Shown here: one piece after another, positions 17,278 through 24,973 of the stretch | Layout of the letters: each line of letters begins with the position of its first letter | How positions within the stretch are numbered: position 1 is the stretch's first letter | From: JBQTIP01 sp052388025 | GTDB taxonomy: Bacteria; Actinomycetota; UBA4738; HRBIN12 | Assembly: GCA_052388025.1 (NCBI GenBank) | Contig: JBQTIP010000225.1 | Location: forward strand, 1 to 42,410 | Length of the DNA: 42,410 nt | Reading direction: 5' to 3' | The notes under the pieces: model-generated | What the model was told of the DNA's origin: nothing | Seen by the model: only the letters and a program-made list of their open reading frames with translations | Database searches by the model: none | Translations under genes and position numbers: made by a program

Positions 17278-18163
17278 GCTCTCGCTCTTCGCACCCGGAA
17301 GCGACCGGCGGCTCGCGGCGATCCGGATGGGCCTGTGCTCCCTCCTGGCAGCCCGACTGAGCAGGAGCATCTACCTCCAGCTCGCGGAGCAGCCGGCCCC
17401 CCTGTTCCGCCCGATCTCGTTCATGCGCCTGCTCCCGTCGATGCCTCCCCGCGGCGTCGTGGTCGTGGTACAGGTCGTCGGGATCGCGGCGGCCATCCTC
17501 GCGGCGGTCGGATTGCGAGCCCGAGTCACGCTCCCCGTTGCCTGGGCCGCCGGGGTCTTCCTGGGAGGGATCACGACGAGCGTGGGGAAGGTCGTGCACA
17601 ACGATGTTCTCTTGCTCCTGGCTCTCGCTCCCTTGATGCTCGCTCCCACTGCCGACGCGTGGTCCGTGGATGCGATGCGGGTGAGGCCCCGGGCGGGTCC
17701 CCGTTGGTCGGCCCGGTACGGCTGGCCGACTCGAGCGGCTGCGGTCGTCGTCGCCGGGGGCTACTTCTTCACGGGATTGTCGAAGCTGGTGTTCTCGGGA
17801 CCTGCGTGGGTCCTCTCCGACAACCTGCGCTGGGCCCTGTACGTCTCGAGCGATGCCCAGTCCGTCCCCAACGGCATCTCCCTGTTCATCGCCGACCGTC
17901 CCTGGCTGGCGCACCTTCTGGCGGCCGGGACCCTCCTACTCGAGCTGACCTTCCCCTTAGTCCTATGGCGGCCCCGCGTAGCCTGGGCCTTCGTCCTGGG
18001 GTCCGCAGCGCTGCATGCGTCCATTTGGGCGACCATGCATCTGGACTACTCAGCTTGGGCGGTCACCGCCGCGGTCGTGCTGGTCGACTGGCCCTCGCTG
18101 ATCGAGCGAACCCGGGGCCTGAGGGCCCGTCCGGCGCCTCTCCGGACGGCTGCCCCGCCCTGA
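17264..18163 (+). CDS. HTTM-domain polytopic membrane protein (vitamin K-dependent carboxylase-like membrane domain)
   Basis: A 299-residue integral membrane protein with about seven hydrophobic helices, for example VVVVVQVVGIAAAILAAVGL, VLLLLALAPLMLA, AAAVVVAGGYFFTGLSKLVF, LLAAGTLLLELTFPLVLW and AWAVTAAVVLVDW. The arrangement and the segments GKVVHNDVLLLLAL and YFFTGLSKLVFSGPAW fit the HTTM family, related to the membrane part of vitamin K-dependent gamma-carboxylase. The start at 17264 is chosen because GGAGGAGG lies just upstream. The next gene encodes a DCC1-like thiol protein, a pairing seen repeatedly with HTTM proteins. The reaction is unknown. Confidence 0.75.
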   Translation: MRRVELSLFAPGSDRRLAAIRMGLCSLLAARLSRSIYLQLAEQPAPLFRPISFMRLLPSMPPRGVVVVVQVVGIAAAILAAVGLRARVTLPVAWAAGVFLGGITTSVGKVVHNDVLLLLALAPLMLAPTADAWSVDAMRVRPRAGPRWSARYGWPTRAAAVVVAGGYFFTGLSKLVFSGPAWVLSDNLRWALYVSSDAQSVPNGISLFIADRPWLAHLLAAGTLLLELTFPLVLWRPRVAWAFVLGSAALHASIWATMHLDYSAWAVTAAVVLVDWPSLIERTRGLRARPAPLRTAAPP

Positions 18164-18194
18164 CACTCGCGACGGGCTCCTCTACGCTGTCTGT

Positions 18195-18605
18195 ATGAAT
18201 CGCGCCGTCATCCTGTACGACAACGACTGCGGCTTCTGTCGCTGGTCGCTCGCGCGGATCCTCGCTTGGGACCGCCAAGGTCACCTGCGGCCGGTGCCCC
18301 TCCAGGACCCCGAGGCCGACGCCCTGCTCGAGGGCATGGACCACGTGCGGAAGATGGCGTCTTGGCACCTCGTTACGCCGGACGGCCGGGTCTACTCCGC
18401 GGGCGATGCGGTGCCCCAGCTCGCCCGGCTGCTGCCTGCGGGCGCCCCGATCGCGGGGCTCGCGACGGCGTTCCCGGGAGTCACGAACCGGGCGTATCGG
18501 TGGGTCGCCAGGAACCGCGAGCGCCTGGCGCGCGCCCTTGGCGAGCAAGCCTGCTCGGTCGACCCGAGCCGGCGGTCCTCGCCTGCGGGCCGGGTGCCTC
18601 CCTAG
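18195..18605 (+). CDS. DCC1-like thiol-disulfide oxidoreductase family protein (DUF393)
   Basis: A 136-residue thioredoxin-like protein starting AVILYDNDCGFCRWSLARIL, the DxDCGFC signature of the DCC family, where the CxxC is the presumed redox site. Later parts, VPLQDPEADALLEG, DGRVYSAGDAVPQLARLLP and NRAYRWVARNRERLARAL, match the family layout. It is 31 bases after the HTTM gene and probably in one transcript. Its TAG stop shares the palindrome CTAG with the stop of convergent dtd (18602-18605). The partner substrate is unknown. Confidence 0.85.
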   Translation: MNRAVILYDNDCGFCRWSLARILAWDRQGHLRPVPLQDPEADALLEGMDHVRKMASWHLVTPDGRVYSAGDAVPQLARLLPAGAPIAGLATAFPGVTNRAYRWVARNRERLARALGEQACSVDPSRRSSPAGRVPP

Positions 18606-19048
18606 AGGTCCGCGCCGTCCAGAACAAGCGTGACCGGCCCGTCGTTCACGAGCTCCACCTCCATGTGCTCGCGGAACGCGCCCCTCGACACCGGCGCGCC
18701 GAGGGCCTCCAGCGCGCGGGCGAACGCCTCGATGCGGTCGGCAGCGACCTCCGGCGGCGCCGCGCCGGCCCAAGATGGACGTCTCCCACGTCGGACGTTC
18801 CCGTAGAGGGTGAACTGCGGCACGATCAGGATCTCTCCCCCCACGTCGGCGAGCGCCAGGTTCATCTTTCCGTCCTCGTCGGGGAACACCCGGAGGTGGA
18901 AGACCTTCTCCGCGAGCCGGTCGTACTCCCCGAGCCGGTCCTCGCCGCCGGCTGCGACCAACAACAAGAGGCCCGGCCCGATCGCGGCGACCATCTCACC
19001 TTGGACTCGAACGGAGGCGCGAGCCACCCGCTGGAGGACGATCCGCAT
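18602..19048 (-). CDS. dtd: D-aminoacyl-tRNA deacylase
   Basis: Removes D-amino acids (and Gly from tRNA-Ala) from mischarged tRNA; homodimeric and cytoplasmic. It begins MRIVLQRVARASVRV and is 148 residues, the family length. The Gly-cisPro motif is NDGPVTLVLD. The usual SQFTLYADTKKGRRPSF block reads PQFTLYGNVRRGRRPSW, with Ser replaced by Pro at the first position. The start at 19048 is an ATG after GAGCCCGGA, 11 bases past the rel stop, so the gene is probably the last of the apt-rel-dtd operon. Confidence 0.93.
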   Translation of the reverse strand: MRIVLQRVARASVRVQGEMVAAIGPGLLLLVAAGGEDRLGEYDRLAEKVFHLRVFPDEDGKMNLALADVGGEILIVPQFTLYGNVRRGRRPSWAGAAPPEVAADRIEAFARALEALGAPVSRGAFREHMEVELVNDGPVTLVLDGADL

Positions 19049-19059
19049 TCCGGGCTCGC

Positions 19060-21294
19060 TTACCTGGGGACGACGCGGTACGCGTCGTAGACGCTCTCGA
19101 TCTTCTTCACAGCGGAGAGGATGCCCGACAGATGGGTGATGTCGCCCAGCTCGAAGGTGAACCGAAGAGTCGTGATGCGATCCCGGCTCACGCGCGAGGT
19201 GGCCGACAGGATGTTCACGTGGTTGTCCGAGAGCACGGTAGCGACATCTGAGAGCAGGCGGGTGCGGTCGAGCGCCTCCACCTGGACGGACACGACGAAC
19301 GAGGTGGGCTTTCCCGGCCGCCACGTGACCTCGATCAGCCGCTCCGGCTCTCGGGCGAGCCCCTTGGCGTTCGGGCAATCGGTCCGGTGGACCGACACAC
19401 CCTGGCCGCGGCTGACGAAGCCCATGATGTCGTCCCCGGGGACCGGCGTGCAGCAGCGGGCGAGCCGCACCCAGACGTCGCTCGAGCCGGGGACCACGAT
19501 GCCCGGCGACGCGTCGCGCTGGCCGATCCGGACCGGCCGGGCGAGCGGCACGTCGGTCACGTCCTCCTCGGGCGTGCCGGCGAGGAGCCGGGACAGCCGG
19601 GCCACGACCGACTGCGGGGAGACGTGCCCTTCCCCGATGGCCACGTAGAGCGAGTCGAGGTTCGGGTGCTTCAGCTCGGCGGCGACCTGCGTGAGCGCGT
19701 CCTCGGTGGCCAGGCGCTTGAACGGGACGTTCTGCTTGCGCATGAGCCGCTGCATCGCGTCGCGGCCCTCCTCGAGCGCGTCCTCGCGCCGTTCCCTGGA
19801 GAACCACTGCCGGATCTTGTTGCGGGCCCGAGGCGTCTTCACGAACTTCAGCCAGTCTTGAGACGGGCCCTCCCCCTGCGCCTTCGAGGTGAGGATCGAG
19901 ACGGTGTCTCCCGTCCGGAGCTCGTAGTCGAGGGGAACCAGCTTCCCCCCGACCTTGGCGCCGATGGTCCGGTGCCCGACCTCGGTGTGGATCGTGTAGG
20001 CGAAGTCGACCGGCGTCGCGCCCGCCGGGAGGTTCACGACGTCGCCCTTCGGGGTGAAGACGAAGACCTGGCCGCCGTAGAGGTCGATCTTCAACCCCTC
20101 CATGAACTCGCGGGGATCGGCCATGTCCTTCAGCCATTCGAGCATCTGCCCGAGCCAGGCGAGGTCCGCGTCCTCCTTGGCCTTCCTGCCCTCCTTGTAC
20201 CGCCAGTGCGCGGCGATCCCGTACTCCGCCGTGCGATGCATCTCGCGGGATCGGATCTGGATCTCGAGCGGCCTGCCCGAGGGCCCGACCACCGTGGTGT
20301 GCAGCGACATGTACATGTTCGACTTGGGCATCGCGACGTAGTCCTTGAACCGACCGGGGACCGGCTTCCACAGGGAGTGGACGGCGCCGAGCGCCGCGTA
20401 GCAGTCGCGCATGGAATCGACCAGAACCCGGAGGCCGAGGAGATCGTAGATCTCATTGAACTCCTTGCCGCCCAGGACCATCTTCTCGTAGATGGAGTAG
20501 AGGTGCTTCGGCCGCCCGTCCACCTCGGCCTTGATACCGGCCTCTTTGAGCCTGGCGCGTACCGACGCCAGGATCTCGTCGATTGACCGCTGGCGCTCCC
20601 CGCGGCGCTTCTCGACGAGGCTCGCGATCTCGCGATAGGGGCCCGGGTGCAGTGTCTTGAACGAGAGATCCTCCAGCTCCCACTTGATCTGCTGGACGCC
20701 GAGGCGGTGCGCGAGCGGCGCGTAGATGTCGAGGGTCTCTGTCGCCTTGTCGCGCTGCTTGCCGGCGGAAAGGCTCGACAGCGTGCGCATGTTGTGCAGG
20801 CGGTCGGCGAGCTTGATCAACAGCACACGGATGTCGCCGGCCATCGCCACGATCATCTTGCGGACGTTCTCCGCCTGTTCCTGCTCCCGGTTCTTGAACG
20901 TGATCGTGTCCAGCTTCGTGAGGCCGTCGACGATCTTCGCCACCTCCGGGCCGAACTCCGCGTCCAGGGTATCGAGGGAGACCTCTGTGTCCTCGACCAC
21001 GTCGTGGAGGAGCGCCGCGACGAGCGTGGTCGTGTCGAGACTGAGGTCCGCCAGGATCTGGGTCACCGCGAGCGGATGCTCGATGAAGTCCTCTCCGGAG
21101 ATCCGCTTCTGCCCCTCGTGCGAGGCCTGCGCGAACTGGTAGGCGCGCTGGATCGCCTTCACGTCGGCCTTCTGGTTGTAGCCCTTGACCTGGCGAAGGA
21201 GTGCCTCGAGGCCGTCGCGCTCGGCCTCTCCGGGGCGCAGTCGCGCGAGCAGACCTCCACGACGTTCGGCCTTGACCTGCTCCCGGCTGTCCAC
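19060..21294 (-). CDS. rel: Bifunctional (p)ppGpp synthetase/hydrolase Rel
   Basis: Long RSH protein, 744 residues, that makes and degrades the stringent-response alarmones on the ribosome. The hydrolase domain contains HPLAVTQILADL and ALLHDVVEDT (HD at 97-98), with KLADRLHNMRTL. The synthetase domain contains GRFKDYVAMPKSNMYMSLHTTV; the RxKD form is that of bifunctional enzymes. A TGS domain (VFVFTPKGDVVNLPAGATPVDFAY), a Cys-containing zinc-finger region (RLARCCTPVPGDDIMGFV) and a C-terminal ACT domain follow. The start is GTG at 21294 after GGGAGG with a 7-base spacer. It follows apt by 42 bases. Confidence 0.97.
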   Translation of the reverse strand: MDSREQVKAERRGGLLARLRPGEAERDGLEALLRQVKGYNQKADVKAIQRAYQFAQASHEGQKRISGEDFIEHPLAVTQILADLSLDTTTLVAALLHDVVEDTEVSLDTLDAEFGPEVAKIVDGLTKLDTITFKNREQEQAENVRKMIVAMAGDIRVLLIKLADRLHNMRTLSSLSAGKQRDKATETLDIYAPLAHRLGVQQIKWELEDLSFKTLHPGPYREIASLVEKRRGERQRSIDEILASVRARLKEAGIKAEVDGRPKHLYSIYEKMVLGGKEFNEIYDLLGLRVLVDSMRDCYAALGAVHSLWKPVPGRFKDYVAMPKSNMYMSLHTTVVGPSGRPLEIQIRSREMHRTAEYGIAAHWRYKEGRKAKEDADLAWLGQMLEWLKDMADPREFMEGLKIDLYGGQVFVFTPKGDVVNLPAGATPVDFAYTIHTEVGHRTIGAKVGGKLVPLDYELRTGDTVSILTSKAQGEGPSQDWLKFVKTPRARNKIRQWFSRERREDALEEGRDAMQRLMRKQNVPFKRLATEDALTQVAAELKHPNLDSLYVAIGEGHVSPQSVVARLSRLLAGTPEEDVTDVPLARPVRIGQRDASPGIVVPGSSDVWVRLARCCTPVPGDDIMGFVSRGQGVSVHRTDCPNAKGLAREPERLIEVTWRPGKPTSFVVSVQVEALDRTRLLSDVATVLSDNHVNILSATSRVSRDRITTLRFTFELGDITHLSGILSAVKKIESVYDAYRVVPR

Positions 21295-21336
21295 GGCGGC
21301 GCCTCCCGTAGCCAGTGTATCCGGGGACGGCCGAAC

Positions 21337-21864
21337 TCAGTAGTTGATCAGCGTGAAGAGGTCGTATCCCTCGAGCTGCTTGCGGCCGTTCAGGAAGTCG
21401 AGCTCGATGAGGCAGGCGATGCCTACGACCTTGCCGCCGATCCGCTCGACGAGCGATGCGGTTGCCCTCGATGTGCCACCGGTCGCGAGCACGTCGTCGA
21501 CGATCAGCACCCGCTCGCCGGGCCGCACCGCGTCCTTGTGGATCTCGAGGGTCGCGGTGCCGTACTCGAGGGCGTACTCGGCCGTCTCGGTCTCCCACGG
21601 CAGCTTGTCTGCCTTGCGGACGGGCACGAAGCCGGCGCCGAAATGATACGCGACCGGCGACGCCAGGATGAAGCCCCGCGCCTCGATCCCGACCACCTTG
21701 TCGACGTTGCCGCGGCCGAAGTGCACGACGATCAGGTCGATCACCGTGGAGAAGGCGATCGCGTCCGCGAGCAACGGGGTGATGTCCTTGAAGACGATCC
21801 CCTCCTGCGGGAAGTCGGGGACGTCGCGGACCAACGCCTTGATGTCCTCGATCTGCACGCTCAC
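21337..21864 (-). CDS. apt: Adenine phosphoribosyltransferase
   Basis: Salvages adenine with PRPP to AMP. It has 175 residues with the APRT N-terminus DVPDFPQEGIVFKDITPLLAD, GIEARGFILASPVAY, RKADKLPWET, and the PRPP loop ERVLIVDDVLATGGTS. A GTG at 21864 overlaps the secF TGA as GTGA; a second GTG at 21858 has GGAGGT at better distance and may be the real start (173 residues). Placement between secF and rel is standard in Actinomycetota. It could also take up adenine released by the purine cluster at the right of the window, though nothing in the sequence links them. Confidence 0.96.
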   Translation of the reverse strand: MSVQIEDIKALVRDVPDFPQEGIVFKDITPLLADAIAFSTVIDLIVVHFGRGNVDKVVGIEARGFILASPVAYHFGAGFVPVRKADKLPWETETAEYALEYGTATLEIHKDAVRPGERVLIVDDVLATGGTSRATASLVERIGGKVVGIACLIELDFLNGRKQLEGYDLFTLINY

Positions 21865-23000
21865 CTCCGCCTGCGCTTCGCCCCCGGCTTCCGCTTGCTC
21901 TTCGGGCGCGGCCTGGGGGCGGTCCGGGCCGTTGCCCTCGTGGCGGCCGCGGCGCTGGAGACCGCGGCGGTCTCGAGCTCGGCGGTGTCGGTCTCCGGCT
22001 CGGGGGCCTCGCCGGCCGGCACGATGCGAAGCCGCTTGGCCGATGCCGCCTTCGCTTCGGCCCGGGCGCGAAGTTGCCGGTACTTGGGCTCGCGCTCCTT
22101 CAGCACCGCCAGCAGCGGCGACGCTACGAAGATCGAGGAGTAGGCGCCCGAGGTCACGCCGATGAACAGCGCGAACGCGAAGTCCTTCAGCGTCTCTCCC
22201 CCGAAGAGCAAGAGCGAGAGGATCGGCAGCAGCACGACCAGGGACGTGTTTACCGAACGCATGAACGTCTGGTTGAGCGAGATGTTCACCACGCCCGAGT
22301 AGCCTTCACGGCCGAGCATCACGGCGGACTCCGTGTTCTCCTTCACCTTGTCGTAGATCACGACGGTGTCGTACAGCGAGTACCCGAGGATCGTGAGGAT
22401 CGCGATCACCGTGGCGGGCGTGACCTCGCGACCGACCAGCGCGTAGATCCCGGCCGTGATCACGAGGTCGTGCAACAGGGCGGCCTGCGCGCCGAGCGCC
22501 ATCTTCCACTCGAACCGCAGGGCGATGAACAGCGTGACCGCAACGAGGAACACGAGGAGGCCGGTGATGGCCTTCCGCGAGATCTGCGATCCCCAGGTGG
22601 GACCCACGTCCTCACGGCTGATCTGGTCGACGCTCGTGCCGGCCTGCGCCGCGAGGGCATCGAGTAGCTCGGTCCGACGTGTGTCGGTGAGGTCGTTCAG
22701 GGTCTCGGTCCGGATCGAGACCTCGTTCCCGTTGAGGATCGTGACCTGTGCGTCGCCCCGCCCGAACTCCGCGAGCGTCGCCCGCACCTCGTCGGCCGTG
22801 ACGCCGGTCACGTCGGGGTACTGCAGCAGGGCGCCGCCCTCGAAGTCGATGGAGTAGTTCAGGCTGCGGACGAAGAGCCCCACAAGGGAGAGCGCGATGA
22901 GCACCCCGGAGAGCAGGAACCACCATCTCCGGTGCTCGATGATCCGAAGGCGCGGGACGCGATGTCCCCGGAACGTGCCGACGGCCTCACGGAGGTTCAT
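21861..23000 (-). CDS. secF: Protein translocase subunit SecF
   Basis: RND-type accessory subunit that works with SecD to pull exported proteins out of SecYEG using the proton gradient. It has 379 residues: a first transmembrane helix (WWFLLSGVLIALSLVGLFV), an external domain starting NYSIDFEGGALLQYP, then five helices including AILTILGYSLYDTVVIYDKVKEN (the SecF signature) and NTSLVVLLPILSLLLFGG. The C-terminal cytoplasmic extension of about 80 residues is Ala-rich and then strongly basic (SKRKPGAKRRRR), longer than in many SecF proteins. The ATG at 23000 overlaps the secD stop as ATGA. Confidence 0.96.
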   Translation of the reverse strand: MNLREAVGTFRGHRVPRLRIIEHRRWWFLLSGVLIALSLVGLFVRSLNYSIDFEGGALLQYPDVTGVTADEVRATLAEFGRGDAQVTILNGNEVSIRTETLNDLTDTRRTELLDALAAQAGTSVDQISREDVGPTWGSQISRKAITGLLVFLVAVTLFIALRFEWKMALGAQAALLHDLVITAGIYALVGREVTPATVIAILTILGYSLYDTVVIYDKVKENTESAVMLGREGYSGVVNISLNQTFMRSVNTSLVVLLPILSLLLFGGETLKDFAFALFIGVTSGAYSSIFVASPLLAVLKEREPKYRQLRARAEAKAASAKRLRIVPAGEAPEPETDTAELETAAVSSAAAATRATARTAPRPRPKSKRKPGAKRRRR

Positions 23001-24973
23001 CGCGATCCCCCCGCCACGGGGACGGGATCGGCCGCGACGCCGCTTGCGAGGCCGAAGCCCCTCAGGTTCTGGAGCCGGTTGCTCCGCGCGATCAGGAAGA
23101 CCGTGGGCCGTTTGAAGAAGTAGACGACGAACACGTCGAGCACCGTGGCGAGGCCGAGGGTGAGGGCGAACCCGCGCACCGAGCTCACCGCGACGAGGTA
23201 GAGGATGCCGGCGGCGAGAAAGGTCACGAAGTCGGCGGTGAGGATGGTCCGGAAGGCCCGCCTGAAGGCCGGCTGGATGGCCGCGCGCGGCGTCTTGCCG
23301 TTTCTCACCTCGTCCTTCAGGCGTTCGTAGAAGACGATGTAGGAGTCCGCCGTGATGCCCAGCGCGACGATGAGGCCGGCCACGCCGGCGAGCGTCAGGC
23401 TGTAGCCTGCGGTGCGCCCCAGGAGCGAGACGAGCGCCAGGGCCAGCACGGCCCATATCGTCATCCCGAGCCAGGTCACGATCCCGAGCAGCCGATAGTA
23501 GAACGCCAGATAGAGGGCCAGGGCCACCAGGCCGACGATGCCGGCGATCAAGCCTTGGTGCAGAGACTCGCGCCCCAGGGTGGGGCTCACCGTGACGACC
23601 TGGTTCTTGGTCAGGTTGACGGGCAGAGCGCCGGCGTTCAGCTGGGTGGCCAGGTCCTTCGCCTCCCGCTCGCTGAAGCTGCCCTCGATCACGCCGCTCC
23701 CGCCGGTGATGGCGCTCTGCACCGTCGGGGCGGAGATGACCGTCTGGTCCACGACGATCGCGAGCTGCCGGTTCACGAGCCGGGTCGTGACCTCTCCGAA
23801 GATATCCGACCCCTCGGACGTGAGCTGGAAGTCGATCTGCCACCCGGACTGGAAGCTCTGGTTGGTCGCGGTCTGGAGAACCGCCGTGGCCTTCCTGATC
23901 GCGTCGCCGGTGATCTCGACAGGCCCCAGGCGGTACTTGGTCGTGCCGTCGTTCCCGAGGAACACGACCGGCTGGTCGGCCAGATCATTGAACGAGCACC
24001 CCTCCTCATGGGGCTGGTCCGAGGGGCAGGTAACGGGCGCGATCTGATACTCCGGGTCGCCCGGGACAAGGGTCGCCAGCACCTCGCGCTGCTCGAGCCG
24101 GGCGGTCGTCCCGATGACCTGAAGGAGGCGCTCCTGCCCCGTCTCCTGAAGCCGCGCCTGGGCCGCGTCGCTCGAGAGGAAGCACCCCAGGTTCCGCTGG
24201 GAGGAGCTGATCACGCAGAAGATCAGATCCTTCTCCTGCACCGCGAGCGCGGCAAGGATGCCATCGGCCTCCTGGTCCGTGTCGTAGCAGGCGCGCCCGC
24301 CCTGCAGGGGCTGATCCGCCTCGCCGACCACGCAGAACGTGTGGGTCGACTCCGTCACGATGGCCTCGAGTGCCGCCTTCGCCTCGTCCTTGGTGTCGAA
24401 GCATCCGAAGTTCCCGGACTCGGCGGTCGCCGCTCGCGCGCTGGTCAGGCAGAACCGATCTCCGTCCTTCTCGACCCGTACCGCCTTCAACGCCGCGTCG
24501 GCCGCCCTCTCGTCGCCGAAGCAGCTCAGGGGCTCACCGTCGCCGTCGATCAGACAGGCCTGCGTCACCACGTCCTGCACGGACGTGGCTGCGAGCGTCC
24601 CGTCGGCCTCCGCTTCCGCCGCGAAGCAGCCGAGGCTCTCGTCGTCCCCGCCGATCAGGCAGAACTGATGCTTCGTCCGCTCCTCGATCGTGCCGCGGGC
24701 CAGTCCGGGGAGCTCGACCTCGATGTTGTTGCCCGTCACGAACAGCTGCGGCTCGGCCACGCCGACGGCGTCGATCCGGTTCCGGATGTTCTCTAGGGCC
24801 CGCTCCATGACCTCCTTGGGGGTTCCCTCGGGCGCCGTGAGCACGACGGAGACGCCGCCTTCGAGGTCCAGCCCGAGCACCGGCCTCGTACCGGTGGCGA
24901 ACGCCGTGACGGCGCCGCCCACCAGCACCGCGATGAACAGGACGGACACCCAGAGGCTGCGAGAGCGCCTCAC
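22997..24973 (-). CDS. secD: Protein translocase subunit SecD with a cysteine-repeat insertion
   Basis: Partner of SecF, 658 residues. There is an N-terminal transmembrane helix (WVSVLFIAVLVGGAVTAF), then GLDLEGGVSVVL and NIRNRIDAVGVAEPQLFVTGNNIEVELPG, as in the P1 head domain. The C-terminal half has the RND helices with VALGITADSYIVFYERLKDEVR and RAFRTILTADFVTFLAA. Between ELPGLARGTIEERTK (about 101) and ERLLQVIGTTARLEQREV (about 281) lie about 180 extra residues holding Cys pairs 105/116, 140/151, 175/191, 213/229 and 253/264. A further pair is 316/326. The start is GTG at 24973 (GTGA overlap with the upstream stop, GGAG five bases upstream). The flanks align without break, so it should be a working SecD. 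The insert faces the cell exterior by family topology. Confidence 0.95.
   Translation of the reverse strand: MRRSRSLWVSVLFIAVLVGGAVTAFATGTRPVLGLDLEGGVSVVLTAPEGTPKEVMERALENIRNRIDAVGVAEPQLFVTGNNIEVELPGLARGTIEERTKHQFCLIGGDDESLGCFAAEAEADGTLAATSVQDVVTQACLIDGDGEPLSCFGDERAADAALKAVRVEKDGDRFCLTSARAATAESGNFGCFDTKDEAKAALEAIVTESTHTFCVVGEADQPLQGGRACYDTDQEADGILAALAVQEKDLIFCVISSSQRNLGCFLSSDAAQARLQETGQERLLQVIGTTARLEQREVLATLVPGDPEYQIAPVTCPSDQPHEEGCSFNDLADQPVVFLGNDGTTKYRLGPVEITGDAIRKATAVLQTATNQSFQSGWQIDFQLTSEGSDIFGEVTTRLVNRQLAIVVDQTVISAPTVQSAITGGSGVIEGSFSEREAKDLATQLNAGALPVNLTKNQVVTVSPTLGRESLHQGLIAGIVGLVALALYLAFYYRLLGIVTWLGMTIWAVLALALVSLLGRTAGYSLTLAGVAGLIVALGITADSYIVFYERLKDEVRNGKTPRAAIQPAFRRAFRTILTADFVTFLAAGILYLVAVSSVRGFALTLGLATVLDVFVVYFFKRPTVFLIARSNRLQNLRGFGLASGVAADPVPVAGGSR
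24134..24667 (-). repeat. Five tandem Cys-pair protein repeats within secD
   Basis: This segment codes for residues about 103-280 of SecD. Each repeat is 35-40 residues with the pattern aromatic/Ala-Cys-hydrophobic, 10-15 residues rich in Gly/Asp/Ser, Cys-Phe/Tyr, then an acidic/Ala helix ending in A-L or L-A. First Cys of each unit: 105, 140, 175, 213, 253 (spacings 35, 35, 38, 40). Pair spacing is 11 or 16. Examples of units: FCLIGGDDESLGCF, ACLIDGDGEPLSCF, FCVISSSQRNLGCF. The repeats have diverged in sequence, so they are not a recent duplication or assembly artefact. Confidence 0.85.

Noticed and set aside
18602..18605. CTAG shared by the convergent stops of the DCC1-like gene and dtd
   Set aside because: A neat consequence of tight packing and of the palindromic CTAG; no function needed.
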